From Tsuneonella dongtanensis (GTDB lineage: Bacteria > Pseudomonadota > Alphaproteobacteria > Sphingomonadales > Sphingomonadaceae), in assembly GCF_001698205.1 (NCBI RefSeq), contig NZ_CP016591.1, forward strand, positions 1 to 64,000: a stretch of DNA of 64,000 nucleotides. Reading direction: 5' to 3'. Position numbers and translations under genes: made by a program. The notes below the pieces were generated by a model. It saw only the letters and a list, made by a program, of their open reading frames with translations. It was not told the DNA's origin and made no database searches. Shown here piece by piece: positions 34,676 through 44,099 of this stretch (position 1 is the first letter of the stretch; every line of letters starts with the position of its first letter).

Positions 34676-36031
34676 TCAGACCACCCCGAACGCCAGCATC
34701 GCGTCGGCCACCTTCTTGAAGCCGCCGATGTTCGCACCCTTCACGTAGTCGATATAACCGCCGCCCTGGTCTCCGTAGCGCTGGCAAGTGGCGTGGATGC
34801 CGCTCATGATGTCCTTGAGCATCTGCTGGAGCTCTTCCTCCTTCCACGCGCGGCGTTCGGAGTTCTGGCTCATCTCGAGGCCCGACACCGCCACGCCGCC
34901 CGCGTTCGATGCCTTGCCCGGCGCAAACAGGATCCTGGCGTCCTTGAACACGTGCACGCCGGCGAGATCGGTCGGCATGTTGGCGCCCTCGCTGACCGCG
35001 ATGCAGCCATTGGCGACGAGCGTCTTGGCATCTTCGCCAAGGAGTTCGTTCTGCGTCGCGCAGGGCATGGCGACGTCGCACTTGACGCCCCACGGGGTCT
35101 TGCCCGCGTGGAAGCTGGCGCCCTTGAACTCGTTCACGTAGTCCTCGATCCGTCCGCGGCGGTGGGTCTTGTGGGTTTTCACCCAGTCGATCTTCTCCTG
35201 GTCGATGCCGTCGGGATCGTGGATGAAGCCGCCCGAATCGGACAGCGTCAGGACCTTCCCGCCGAGCTGGACGATCTTTTCCGCCGCGTGGGTGGCGACA
35301 TTGCCCGAACCCGAGATGACCGCGGTCTTGCCGGTCAGGTCCTGCCCCTTGGTCGCCAGCATGTTGGCGAGGAAATAGACCGCCCCGTAGCCGGTCGCCT
35401 CGGTGCGGATCAGCGAGCCGCCCCATTCGAGGCCCTTGCCGGTCAGCACCCCGGTGAACTGGTTGGTGATGCGCTTGTACTGGCCGAACATGTAGCCGAT
35501 CTCGCGCCCGCCCACGCCGATGTCGCCTGCCGGCACGTCGACGTCGGCACCGATGTGGCGATAGAGCTCGGTCATGAAGCTCTGGCAGAAGCGCATGATC
35601 TCGCGCACGCTCTTGCCCTTGGGATTGAAGTTGGAGCCGCCCTTGCCGCCGCCCATCGGCAAGCCGGTGAGCGCATTCTTGAAGGTCTGCTCGAAGGCGA
35701 GGAACTTGAGCACGCTTTCGGTCACCGAGGGGTGGAAGCGGATGCCGCCCTTGTACGGGCCGATCGCGTTGTTGTTCTGCACGCGCCAGCCGCGCTGGAC
35801 GCGAATGTTGCCGTTGTCGTCTTCCCAGCAGACGCGGAAGGACACGACCCGGTCGGGCTCGGCGATACGGCGCAGGATCTGCGCTTCGTGGTACGCTTCC
35901 TTGTCCTGGATGAAGTCGAAGATGTCCTCGGCGACTTCCTGCACCGCCTGGACGAACTCCGGCTGGTGCGAGTTGCGGCGCTTCACGCCTTCCATGAACT
36001 GATTGAAATCGACGTGGTCGGAAACGGCCAT
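34676..36031 (-). CDS. gdhA: NADP-specific glutamate dehydrogenase
   Basis: GdhA aminates 2-oxoglutarate to glutamate with NADPH, linking carbon and ammonium. The 451-residue protein is the hexameric bacterial type: catalytic Lys regions GPYKGGIRFHPSV and LPMGGGKGGSNF, DVPAGDIGVGGREIGYMFGQY, the Rossmann motif GSGNVATHAAE and late CATQNEL. Length is standard (about 450). The ATG follows GGGGGAAG. A small secreted protein gene follows on the same strand after 69 bases. Confidence 0.96.
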   Translation of the reverse strand: MAVSDHVDFNQFMEGVKRRNSHQPEFVQAVQEVAEDIFDFIQDKEAYHEAQILRRIAEPDRVVSFRVCWEDDNGNIRVQRGWRVQNNNAIGPYKGGIRFHPSVTESVLKFLAFEQTFKNALTGLPMGGGKGGSNFNPKGKSVREIMRFCQSFMTELYRHIGADVDVPAGDIGVGGREIGYMFGQYKRITNQFTGVLTGKGLEWGGSLIRTEATGYGAVYFLANMLATKGQDLTGKTAVISGSGNVATHAAEKIVQLGGKVLTLSDSGGFIHDPDGIDQEKIDWVKTHKTHRRGRIEDYVNEFKGASFHAGKTPWGVKCDVAMPCATQNELLGEDAKTLVANGCIAVSEGANMPTDLAGVHVFKDARILFAPGKASNAGGVAVSGLEMSQNSERRAWKEEELQQMLKDIMSGIHATCQRYGDQGGGYIDYVKGANIGGFKKVADAMLAFGVV

Positions 36032-36366
36032 TGATCTTCCCCCCCTTGGGATATGACACCGGATTGGCGCGACTCGACCCGCGTACTGTCTTATTGTTGC
36101 AGGAAGACAGACGAAAATCGCGTCGCGGGCAAGCGTCGGTTCGATTCGGCGCGCGGCCGGCGGATTTCGACCTCTTGCCCTGCGGCTCCGCATGGCGCAG
36201 GCTTGCCGGGGGACGATCGGGATCGCTGTTCGAGGAGGGCAAACGGTGACAGGCTGGCTACCGACCAAGTGGACGGCGCAGTTGCGTCGCGCGCCCTCGA
36301 TGGGGCGAATTTCGCCCTGACCGGCGACAGGGAGCGACTGCCGTTTCAAGCCAAGCGAACCAGAGA
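36032..36366. other. Divergent intergenic region, gdhA / CHASE2 cyclase
   Basis: These 335 bases separate gdhA (minus) from the cyclase (plus) and should hold both promoters. Short frames cross it on both strands, but none has a recognisable product or ribosome site. I see no convincing palindrome, hairpin or repeat. Confidence 0.5.
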
Positions 36367-38412
36367 ATGAGCGAAGGAATGGCCACCGGGCTACTCCGGA
36401 AGGGCTGGCGCAACGTGCGCGAGGCCGGACCGCGGCGGCTCGCCCTCACCGGCGTGCTCGTTTTCATCGCCCTTATCGTCGCGCGCTTCGGCTGGGGCTT
36501 CACGCCGGACAGCGAACTGCCCGTGGTGAGCCCGGCCGAGCGTGCGGTGTACGACTTCCGCAGCTATCTCGTCGCCGACAAGAACCGGATCGAGCAGGAC
36601 CAGCGCGTCGTCATGGTCGTGTATGACGACCAGACCCTGGCGGAACTGCGCAAGCGTTCGCCGCTCGACCGCGGATTGCTGGCCAGGGCGCTGGCGAACC
36701 TCGACACGATGGGCGCCAAGGCGATCGGGATCGATATTCTGTTCGACCAGCCGCAGGACGAAGACGACGAGCTGGTCGCCGCGCTGCGGGCGATGCGGAC
36801 ACCAGTGGCCGTCGGTTATGCCAACCAGGCAACCAACGAGGGCAGCATCGAGTGGGAGCAGGAGCAGTACCTCAACGCTTTCCTCGCCCGGCTCGAAGGG
36901 AGCAATGCGAAGCCCGCGAGCGTCCGCCTGAGCGACCTGTTCAATGTCACCCGCATCTGGCCCGAAATTCGCGACGACCTGCCGCCAGTGCTGGGGCGGC
37001 GCATGATCGAGGAGGCCGGGGATGGAGCCTCCACCCTTCCCGGGTACACCGGCTCGATCGCCTACCGCCTGACGCGCAACACCGAAGAAATCCCCGAGTT
37101 CACTTCGCTGCCGATCCAGACCCTGGCCGACCCAGCCCTGCGCGAAGCCCTCAAGCCGGCGATCGAGGGACGCTATGTCCTCATCGGCGGCGACATCGTC
37201 GATACCGACCGGGTGTCGACCTCGCTGAGCGAATGGTCGGGCGCGATCGAGCCGCCGGGTCTTCAGGTCCACGCGACGATGATCGCGCAGATGCTCGACC
37301 GCAAGGCATTGCCCAAGCCGCTGCCGATCACGCTCTGGGCCTTCGCGTTGCTCTTTGTCATGATGGCGGTGCTGACCGGGCTGCTCGAGTGGGGCAGCTG
37401 GCGGATCTACGCGCTGCTCGGCGCGCAGTTCGTGGTCATGCTCGGGGTCCCGTTCGTGCTCGCGTTCCGCGGGGTTGATACCTACGGCCTGCCGGCGGTG
37501 GGGTGGGTCATCGGCTGGATCCTGGCCTTCACCGCGGTCACCTCGGCCGCGCGCACCGCGGGCGCCGTCCAGCGCAATTTCGCCCAAGGAGCGCTGGGCA
37601 AATACCTGCCGCGCGAGATGGCCGAGGAGATCATCGAGCATCCCGAACTCCTGGCGCTCCATGGCGAGAAGCGCGACATCTGCGTCGTGTTCAGCGACCT
37701 TGAGGGGTTCACCAAGATGAGCCACGCGCTCCAGCCGGAGCAGGTGGCCAAGCTGGTCAATCGCTACCTCTCGCTGCTGAGCAACGCGGTGCTCGATAAC
37801 GGGGGCGTGCTCGACAAGTTCGTGGGCGACGCGGTGGTCGCATTCTGGGGGGCGCCAATCGCGCGGCCCGACGATGCCGAACGCGCGGCCAGGGCCGCGC
37901 ACGCGATCTGGCTGGCGGGAGAGGAATTCCGGTCCGAGGTCGCCGCCGCCGAACCGCACCTTCCGCCGATCGGGCGGACCCGCGTGGGCGCGCATTTCGG
38001 CGAGGCGGTCGTCGGCAACTTCGGCGGCGAAAACCGGATCCAGTACACCGCGCTCGGCGACAGCATGAACACGGCCGCGCGACTCGAGGCCGCGAACAAG
38101 AGCATGCACACCAAGGTGCTCGCCAGCCGCGAACTGGTCAGCCGCAGCGGGCTCGACTGGTGGCGACCAATGGGCCGGATCGTGCTGCGCGGACGCAAGC
38201 AGCCCGTCGAGGTGTTCGACATCGCCCCGGAGTGGTCGGCAGAAGACCGCGCGGAACTGGGCGAAGCGATCGGGATCGCCCCCACGGATGCGCAAGCGGC
38301 GGTTAACCGAATAAATGCTCTACAGGAGCGCTATGGAAATGACATTGCTATCGAAAATTTGCTACACCGCATCCGGAACCTCAACGAGGAGGGGGCCTAT
38401 GTCCTTTCGTAA
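36367..38412 (+). CDS. CHASE2 sensor-class III adenylate/guanylate cyclase
   Basis: The 681-residue membrane protein has an N-terminal helix (about 25-45), an extracytoplasmic CHASE2 sensor domain (about 50-315, with VVMVVYDDQTLAEL and MGAKAIGIDILFDQP), three membrane helices (about 320-395), then a class III cyclase domain. The metal Asp residues lie in FSDLEGFTKMSH and KFVGDAVVAFWGAP, and transition-state residues in YTALGDSMNTAARLEAANK. cAMP is more likely than cGMP but is not proved. It precedes a redox locus that contains a cyclic-nucleotide-binding oxidoreductase and a phosphodiesterase. The 3' end overlaps the next gene by 14 bases. Confidence 0.9.
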   Translation: MSEGMATGLLRKGWRNVREAGPRRLALTGVLVFIALIVARFGWGFTPDSELPVVSPAERAVYDFRSYLVADKNRIEQDQRVVMVVYDDQTLAELRKRSPLDRGLLARALANLDTMGAKAIGIDILFDQPQDEDDELVAALRAMRTPVAVGYANQATNEGSIEWEQEQYLNAFLARLEGSNAKPASVRLSDLFNVTRIWPEIRDDLPPVLGRRMIEEAGDGASTLPGYTGSIAYRLTRNTEEIPEFTSLPIQTLADPALREALKPAIEGRYVLIGGDIVDTDRVSTSLSEWSGAIEPPGLQVHATMIAQMLDRKALPKPLPITLWAFALLFVMMAVLTGLLEWGSWRIYALLGAQFVVMLGVPFVLAFRGVDTYGLPAVGWVIGWILAFTAVTSAARTAGAVQRNFAQGALGKYLPREMAEEIIEHPELLALHGEKRDICVVFSDLEGFTKMSHALQPEQVAKLVNRYLSLLSNAVLDNGGVLDKFVGDAVVAFWGAPIARPDDAERAARAAHAIWLAGEEFRSEVAAAEPHLPPIGRTRVGAHFGEAVVGNFGGENRIQYTALGDSMNTAARLEAANKSMHTKVLASRELVSRSGLDWWRPMGRIVLRGRKQPVEVFDIAPEWSAEDRAELGEAIGIAPTDAQAAVNRINALQERYGNDIAIENLLHRIRNLNEEGAYVLS

Positions 38413-39130
38413 GAACTTTGTCGGCGCGTCGATCGCGGCCGCCCTGCTGGCCCTGTTGCCGGCATCACCCGCTCTGGCCGGCGTCGTGGTCGCTGCCAGC
38501 GGCCCTTCGGCCAAGACCTATCCGGTGGGGCGCAAGATCGGGCCGACCGACAAGATCGTGCTGCAGGCGGGCGATACCCTGACCGTGCTCGACGAGAAGG
38601 GCACCCGCGTCCTGCGCGGCGCGGGATCCTATACCCTCGCGACGCAGACGGGCGCCGACAAGAGCAACACCTTTGCGTTGCTCACGCGCCAGCGCTCGGC
38701 ACAGCGGATGCGCACCGGGGCCGTGCGCGACAGCAACACGGGACCGGTCACGCGGCCGAACCTGTGGTACGTCGACGTTCGCCAGGCCGGGCCGATGTGC
38801 CTCGCAGACCCGACCGAAGTCCGCCTGTGGCGTCCGGCCACCGCGGGCGAGCAGCTATACGCGATCGGCGTCGGACCGTCGCAGGTCGCCAGCCGCGCCA
38901 GCTTCGGCGATGGCGACATGCTGACCGTATGGGACCTGTCGCAGGCTCCGATCACCGACGGGGCGAAATACGTCATCGCCGGCGGAGACGGAAAGCCGAA
39001 CGAGATCACCTTCCGGGTGCTCGATCCTGTCCCCGAGGATGCCGAGGCGCTCGCCGCCACGCTCATCGAGATGGGCTGCAACGCGCAGCTCGACGTGTTG
39101 TCGTCGGCCATGATCGCTTCCGAGGAGTAG
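38399..39130 (+). CDS. Secreted protein coupled to the CHASE2 cyclase
   Basis: The 243-residue precursor has a signal peptide (cleavage near PALAGV). The mature chain opens with a beta-rich domain: TYPVGRKIGPTDKIVLQAGDTLTVLDEKGTRVL matches the pattern of small SH3-like or FecR-type folds. Then PMCLADPTEVRLWRP and a C-terminal helical end (MGCNAQLDVL) follow, with two Cys. GAGGAGGGGG precedes the ATG, which lies inside the cyclase gene. The pairing suggests a periplasmic partner, possibly a ligand sensor for the CHASE2 domain. No function is established. Confidence 0.75.
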   Translation: MSFRKNFVGASIAAALLALLPASPALAGVVVAASGPSAKTYPVGRKIGPTDKIVLQAGDTLTVLDEKGTRVLRGAGSYTLATQTGADKSNTFALLTRQRSAQRMRTGAVRDSNTGPVTRPNLWYVDVRQAGPMCLADPTEVRLWRPATAGEQLYAIGVGPSQVASRASFGDGDMLTVWDLSQAPITDGAKYVIAGGDGKPNEITFRVLDPVPEDAEALAATLIEMGCNAQLDVLSSAMIASEE

Positions 39131-39387
39131 CGCTCCGCCGACACGGGCCGCATAGAGGGAGGCGCCAGATCTCCCCCGCCACTGGTTCACGATCACGGCC
39201 CCGGCTGCAGAGCCCGGGGGCGTGGCCCGCGCGTCGAGGAGTTAGGGATGAAGGCTACGGCCACGGAACGGCCATCGACGCGGCGAGCCGGCGCGGCTGG
39301 AGTCGGCGACGACGATTTGTGGCAAGTCCATTGCGAGCGGGGCGCGGATGAGGCAGGGTGCCTGCCAGGGGATGGGGAGACCGACTA

Positions 39388-40749
39388 GTGCTTTCCAGAG
39401 CGGTTAGGGGTCCGCTTTCAGGCATCGCGACGGCGCTGGCATTTGCCGGCGCCCTTATGGCCGCAGGCGCGGCCTACGCAGCCGGCGGGCAGTATCTCGG
39501 AGTGGCGAGCTGTGCGGGGTCGACCTGCCACGGCCGCGCCGAAGGCAACGGTGCCGTCGTCCGGCAGGACGAAATCGCGACATGGCAGGAGCCGAGCAGC
39601 GCCTCGGGCGCGCACAGCCGGGCCTATGCAGTGCTAAGCTCGCTCCGCGGTCGGCAGATCGCGGCGACGCTGGGCATCGAGGCGACGTCATCGGGCGAAT
39701 GCCTGCAGTGCCACGCGACCCCTGCCCCGGCGGCAGCGCGCGGTCCGCGGTTCCAGCTGTCCGACGGAGTCGGCTGCGAAGGATGCCACGGTCCGGCCGA
39801 GCGCTGGCTTGCGACCCACTACACCGTCGGCGGCAACCATGCGAGCAACCTTGCCGCAGGCCTCGTCCCGCTGGAAAATCCGCAGGTCCGCGCGCGCCAG
39901 TGCCTCGACTGCCATTTCGCGGGCTCGGAGCCCGGTCAGTTCGTCACGCACCGGGTCATGGCCGCAGGTCACCCGCGCCTGTCGTTCGAGCTCGACCTGT
40001 TCTCCGCCCTTCAGCAGCATCACGACGTCGATGCCGATTACGTGCGCCGCAAGGGCGACCTGTCGAGCGTGCGGCTCTGGGCGGTCGGCCAGGCCGAGGC
40101 CGTGCGGCGCGAGATGGCGGTGTTCCGCGATCCCGCGCGCAACAGCCAGGGCCTCTACCCTGAATTCTTCTTCTTCGATTGCCACAGCTGCCACCGGGCG
40201 ATCACCGACGGACCGCAGCGCCGCCTGACGTTCGAGACCAATCCGGGCCGGCCGATTCGCTTCGGCACCCCGCCCTTCAACGATGAGAACATCATCATGC
40301 TGTCGGTCGCGGCGCGCACGCTTGCACCGGCGCAAGCCGCGAAGTTCGACGAAGCGACGGCGGCGTTCCATCGTTCGATGGGCCAGGGCCGCGCCGAGGT
40401 TGCGGCCGCTGCGCAGCGGCTGGAAGCCGCGGCGGGCGCCTTGTCCGACGCGCTTTCGCAGCGCGGATACGGCGGCAACGACGCGTTCCGCGTAGTCGCG
40501 GCGATCGCCGATCGCACGACCGCACCGCGCTTCACCGACTACGCCGGCTCGGCCCAGGCCGTGATGGCGATCGATACGCTGCTCAACGCGATGGTCCGCG
40601 AAGGCCGGATCACCGTGGGCGCCGCCGCGGGTATCCGCGCCTCGGTCAACCGGGCCTATGGCGCGGTGGAAAGCCCCGAAAGCTACAATCCCGCCGGGTT
40701 CCGTTCGGCCCTCGGGCAGGCTGCGCGCAGCATCGAGGCTCTCCAATGA
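39388..40749 (+). CDS. Pentaheme cytochrome c, c554-like
   Basis: The 453-residue precursor has a signal peptide (cleavage near AYAAGG). Five heme sites are visible: an expanded Cys-X4-Cys-His (CAGSTCH, 42-48) and CXXCH at 105, 130, 172 and 265. His-rich stretches (GNHASN, THRVMAAGH, LQQHHD) can supply distal ligands. The C-terminal 150 residues are a helical, heme-free domain. The layout recalls cytochrome c554-family electron carriers. I start at GTG 39388, preceded by GGGGAG; GTG 39358 would lengthen the signal. The stop overlaps the next gene (ATGA). The 257-base upstream gap has no gene. Confidence 0.85.
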   Translation: MLSRAVRGPLSGIATALAFAGALMAAGAAYAAGGQYLGVASCAGSTCHGRAEGNGAVVRQDEIATWQEPSSASGAHSRAYAVLSSLRGRQIAATLGIEATSSGECLQCHATPAPAAARGPRFQLSDGVGCEGCHGPAERWLATHYTVGGNHASNLAAGLVPLENPQVRARQCLDCHFAGSEPGQFVTHRVMAAGHPRLSFELDLFSALQQHHDVDADYVRRKGDLSSVRLWAVGQAEAVRREMAVFRDPARNSQGLYPEFFFFDCHSCHRAITDGPQRRLTFETNPGRPIRFGTPPFNDENIIMLSVAARTLAPAQAAKFDEATAAFHRSMGQGRAEVAAAAQRLEAAAGALSDALSQRGYGGNDAFRVVAAIADRTTAPRFTDYAGSAQAVMAIDTLLNAMVREGRITVGAAAGIRASVNRAYGAVESPESYNPAGFRSALGQAARSIEALQ

Positions 40750-42728
40750 GGGTCTCTCCCCGGGTCGCTTCGCTTTCGATAGCGCTGCTGCTGCTCGGCT
40801 CGTGCGGCGGCGGCGGCAGCGGCAGCGGCTCGGGCGGCGGTGCGACCGCGGGACCGGCGCCGACCCCGCCGGCGACTCCGACGACGCTCTATTCGGCCCC
40901 GGCACAGGAATCCCTGAGCGTTGCCGACGTCCAGCGGATCATCGCCCAGGCTGCCGGTGAAGCCGACGCGCGCCGCCGTCCCGCAACGATCGCCGTAACC
41001 GACCGGGTCGGCAACGTGCTCGGCGTGTTCGTGATGAACGGCACGATCAATCGATCGCTGACGAGCCGGCTGACCGCGCTCGGCGTGCTCAACGATGTCG
41101 ATGTCGACCTGCAGGGCACCAACGTCGACTCGGTCATCGCCTCGATCTCCAAGGCGCTCACCGGGGCCTATCTCTCGAGCGGCGGAAACGCATTTTCGAG
41201 CCGCACGGCGAGCATGATCGTGCAGTCGAATTTCCCGCCCGCACCGAACACGGTCGGGCTCGAAAGCGGGCCGCTGTCGGGCGTGCAGTTCAGCCAGCTG
41301 CCCTGCTCCGATCTCAACACGCGCTTCCTGCCCGCCGGGGGGCCGGCGGCGTTCATCGGACCCAAGCGCGCGCCGCTGGGTCTCGCCGCCGACCCGGGCG
41401 GCTTCCCGCTCTACAAGAACGGCGTCCTCGTCGGCGGCATCGGCGTGATGGCGGACGGCGACTATGCCTTCGACAGCAACGTCGTCGACCTCCAGATAGA
41501 CGACGAGGAGGCGATCGCGCTTGCAGGCCTGCAGGGCTTCGCTGCGCCCGATTCGATCACCGCCGACAAGATCACGGTCGATGGCGCGACGCTACGCTAC
41601 AGCGATATGCGGGTGACGGACCTGAGCCCGCTCAAGACCGATTTCGCCGCGATCCAGGGACGGATCGGGCTGCTCGTCGCGGTCACCGGATACAACAACG
41701 GGCCGATCATCGCCGGGACGCCCTATGGCACCGAGGCCAGCGGATACCGGTTTGCCACTTCGGCCGAGTTCGCCTTTCCCGACGCATTCGTGCTGTCGAA
41801 CGGAAGCGGCGGCAATCGCTACCCGATCCGCGGCGGCACCGATGCCGGCTCGGTCGCTCAGCCGCTGACGGCCGCCGAATCGCGCGCGATCCTCGAGGAA
41901 GCCTACCGGATCATGAGCCGGTCGCGCGCGCAGATCCGCCGCCCGCTCGACAGCCGCGCGCAGGTGACCATCAGCCTGGTCGATACCAACGGCAGCGTGC
42001 TCGGCATCGTGCGCGCGCCCGATGCACCGTTGTTCGGGACCGACGTCTCGCTCCAGAAGGCAAGGACGGTGACGTTCTTCTCGGGACCGTTTGCGGCCCA
42101 GCAGCTGATCGACAATCCCGATGCCGAGGTCGCCGGCTACGTCACCCGGGCGCGCACGTTCTTCAACGACCAGACGGCGCTGACGGGCAAGTGGGCGTTC
42201 GGCGCGCGTTCGATCGGCAACCTCGCCCGCCCGCACTTTCCCGATGGCGAAGCGGGACGGCCCGAGGGCCCCTTCTCGCGTCCGATCGAGGACTTCAATC
42301 CGTTCGCGACCGGCCTGCAGGTTGCGCTCATCAAGTCCAACGTCCTGCAGCATGCGCTGTTCACCGAAGGAAAGCCGTTCAACGATACGGCGCAGCAGTG
42401 CACCCTCATCCCGCCCGCGCCCAACAACCAGCGGCGGCTCGCCAACGGGATCCAGATCTTCTCTGGCGGCGTGCCGATCTACCGGGGCGGCGTGCTGGTC
42501 GGCGGTATCGGCGTATCGGGCGACGGTATCGACCAGGACGACATGATCAGCTTCCTGGGCGTTCACAACGGGGCCGCGCGGGTGGGTTCGATCTCCAATG
42601 CGCCCGCCAATATCCGCGCCGACCAGATCGTGATCCCGGTCGGAGCGGGCGTGCGCCTGCGCTACGTCAACTGTCCGTTCGCACCGTTCCTGGACACCAA
42701 CGACCAGAACGCCTGCCAGGGTCTCTAG
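40746..42728 (+). CDS. Lipoprotein with two GlcG/HbpS-like domains
   Basis: The 660-residue precursor has a lipobox (LLLGSC) and a Gly/Ser linker, so it is lipid-anchored. The rest is an internal duplication of the GlcG/HbpS fold. Each half carries a strand ITVxDxxGxVLG (TIAVTDRVGNVLGVF and TISLVDTNGSVLGIV), a Ser/Lys helix (SLQKARTVTFFSG) and the near-identical GVLVGGIGV (GGIGVMADGD and GGIGVSGDGI). HbpS members bind heme or small molecules. Translational coupling to a pentaheme cytochrome suggests a heme or redox role. Confidence 0.8.
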   Translation: MRVSPRVASLSIALLLLGSCGGGGSGSGSGGGATAGPAPTPPATPTTLYSAPAQESLSVADVQRIIAQAAGEADARRRPATIAVTDRVGNVLGVFVMNGTINRSLTSRLTALGVLNDVDVDLQGTNVDSVIASISKALTGAYLSSGGNAFSSRTASMIVQSNFPPAPNTVGLESGPLSGVQFSQLPCSDLNTRFLPAGGPAAFIGPKRAPLGLAADPGGFPLYKNGVLVGGIGVMADGDYAFDSNVVDLQIDDEEAIALAGLQGFAAPDSITADKITVDGATLRYSDMRVTDLSPLKTDFAAIQGRIGLLVAVTGYNNGPIIAGTPYGTEASGYRFATSAEFAFPDAFVLSNGSGGNRYPIRGGTDAGSVAQPLTAAESRAILEEAYRIMSRSRAQIRRPLDSRAQVTISLVDTNGSVLGIVRAPDAPLFGTDVSLQKARTVTFFSGPFAAQQLIDNPDAEVAGYVTRARTFFNDQTALTGKWAFGARSIGNLARPHFPDGEAGRPEGPFSRPIEDFNPFATGLQVALIKSNVLQHALFTEGKPFNDTAQQCTLIPPAPNNQRRLANGIQIFSGGVPIYRGGVLVGGIGVSGDGIDQDDMISFLGVHNGAARVGSISNAPANIRADQIVIPVGAGVRLRYVNCPFAPFLDTNDQNACQGL

Positions 42729-42749
42729 TCGCCCGGCGGTGGCCGGTTC

Positions 42750-44099
42750 CTAGTCTTGCCGGAAGTGAACAAACGCCTGCCGCGGATCGGTTACCCGCGG
42801 ATTGATCGCCAGCGCTTCCTTGCGGACTTTCCCGGCTTCATCGGTGCGGCCCAGCGCATCGAGGGCATCAGCCTTGGCAAGCTTGAGCGACGCCGAACGG
42901 AAGCCGGCCGCTTCGCCCTTTTCGACCACGCGCACGATCGCCTCGTGCTTGCCTGCCACGCCAAGCACGAAGACGTAGTCGGTCATCGGCTGGAGGTAGG
43001 GGCGCACGGCGTAGTCGGATTCGGCCATCGTCAGGGCGCGGTCGATATCGCCCGCCAGAGCGAGATGCTCGGCATAGTGACCGGCGTAGGTTTGCGGCAG
43101 CACCGCCGCGCGCGCTTCCCAACCCTTGCGCGCGCCTGCGAGGTAGCGAGCCTTCGCCGCCTCGTCCCCGCGTGCCTCGGCCAGGACGACGAGCGCGCCG
43201 TAGACGTCGGGATCGCCGGTGCGCTCCGCCACCTTGCGATAGGCCGCCTCCGCGCCCGCTGTGTCGCCTTCCAGCGCGAGCGCTTGCGCCACGAATGCCT
43301 CGGCCAGCCAGTACCCGGGGAACCGCGCGTCGGCGGCGCGGGCCCACGCGGCGGCCGCTTTCCAGTCGCCCGCGCCCAGCGCAATGGCACTGCGCTGGAG
43401 CATGAGGCGCGCCAGCTGGAACGGGCTCTGCTGCGGCGTGCGCAGGGCAATCTCGACCAGTCGGGCCGCCTCGGCAGGATCGCCCCCGGCGAGCGCCATG
43501 TTGGCGCGGCGAAGTGACAGGCCAAGGTCGTCGCCGCCGGCACAGAGACGCTGGGCCTCCGCGATCCGGCCGCGCTCGAAGGCGACTTCGCAGCGCATTC
43601 CCTGCGCGTCGGCCGCATCGACGACATTGGGCGGGGTCACCGATTCGTCGAAACGGGCGAGGGCCTTTTCGACATTGGCGAGATCGTGGATGAGCAAGGC
43701 CGCACCGGCCCGCGAGAGCGTCGGGCCCGACGGCCAGGGCGCCGAAGCGATCGCTTCCTCGAGGATGCGATTGGCCTCGGCCATGTCTTCGGCGCTTGCC
43801 GTAAGGCGGGCGCGCGCCAGCAGCGCACGCGCGACGCCTTCCATGCGCAGCCAGTCGCCGGGCTCGCGCGCGAGCAGGTATCGCTTGCCTTCGAGGTTGC
43901 TGTCGGCCGCGGCGAGCGCCTCCGCGAACGTCCGCGGCCCGTAACCGGGGGTCAGGCTGGCGGGGTCGAGCGGCTGCGCTTCCACGGTCGAAGGCGCACT
44001 GCGGAAATATTCCACCGCAGCCACGCCCGAGACGACCAGGACCGCCGCGGCGATACCGGTAACGGTCCGCCGACCCGCGCCGTCCTTTTCCTGCGTCAC
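42750..44099 (-). CDS. Membrane-anchored TPR protein
   Basis: The 449-residue protein has one N-terminal membrane helix (TGIAAAVLVVSGVAAVEYF) and an array of helical pairs typical of TPR repeats (such as WKAAAAWARAADARFPGYWLAEAF split into two helices, and GDTAGAEAAYRKVAERTGDPDVYGAL). TPR proteins scaffold other proteins; this one should face the periplasm. The start is GTG 44099, overlapping the preceding stop as GTGA, consistent with coupling in the DUF4331 operon. The alternative TTG 44114 adds five residues. Confidence 0.8.
   Translation of the reverse strand: MTQEKDGAGRRTVTGIAAAVLVVSGVAAVEYFRSAPSTVEAQPLDPASLTPGYGPRTFAEALAAADSNLEGKRYLLAREPGDWLRMEGVARALLARARLTASAEDMAEANRILEEAIASAPWPSGPTLSRAGAALLIHDLANVEKALARFDESVTPPNVVDAADAQGMRCEVAFERGRIAEAQRLCAGGDDLGLSLRRANMALAGGDPAEAARLVEIALRTPQQSPFQLARLMLQRSAIALGAGDWKAAAAWARAADARFPGYWLAEAFVAQALALEGDTAGAEAAYRKVAERTGDPDVYGALVVLAEARGDEAAKARYLAGARKGWEARAAVLPQTYAGHYAEHLALAGDIDRALTMAESDYAVRPYLQPMTDYVFVLGVAGKHEAIVRVVEKGEAAGFRSASLKLAKADALDALGRTDEAGKVRKEALAINPRVTDPRQAFVHFRQD

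Noticed and set aside
36258..36503. Short minus-strand frame in the gdhA/cyclase gap
   Set aside because: It overlaps the start of the cyclase gene, and has no domain or ribosome site.
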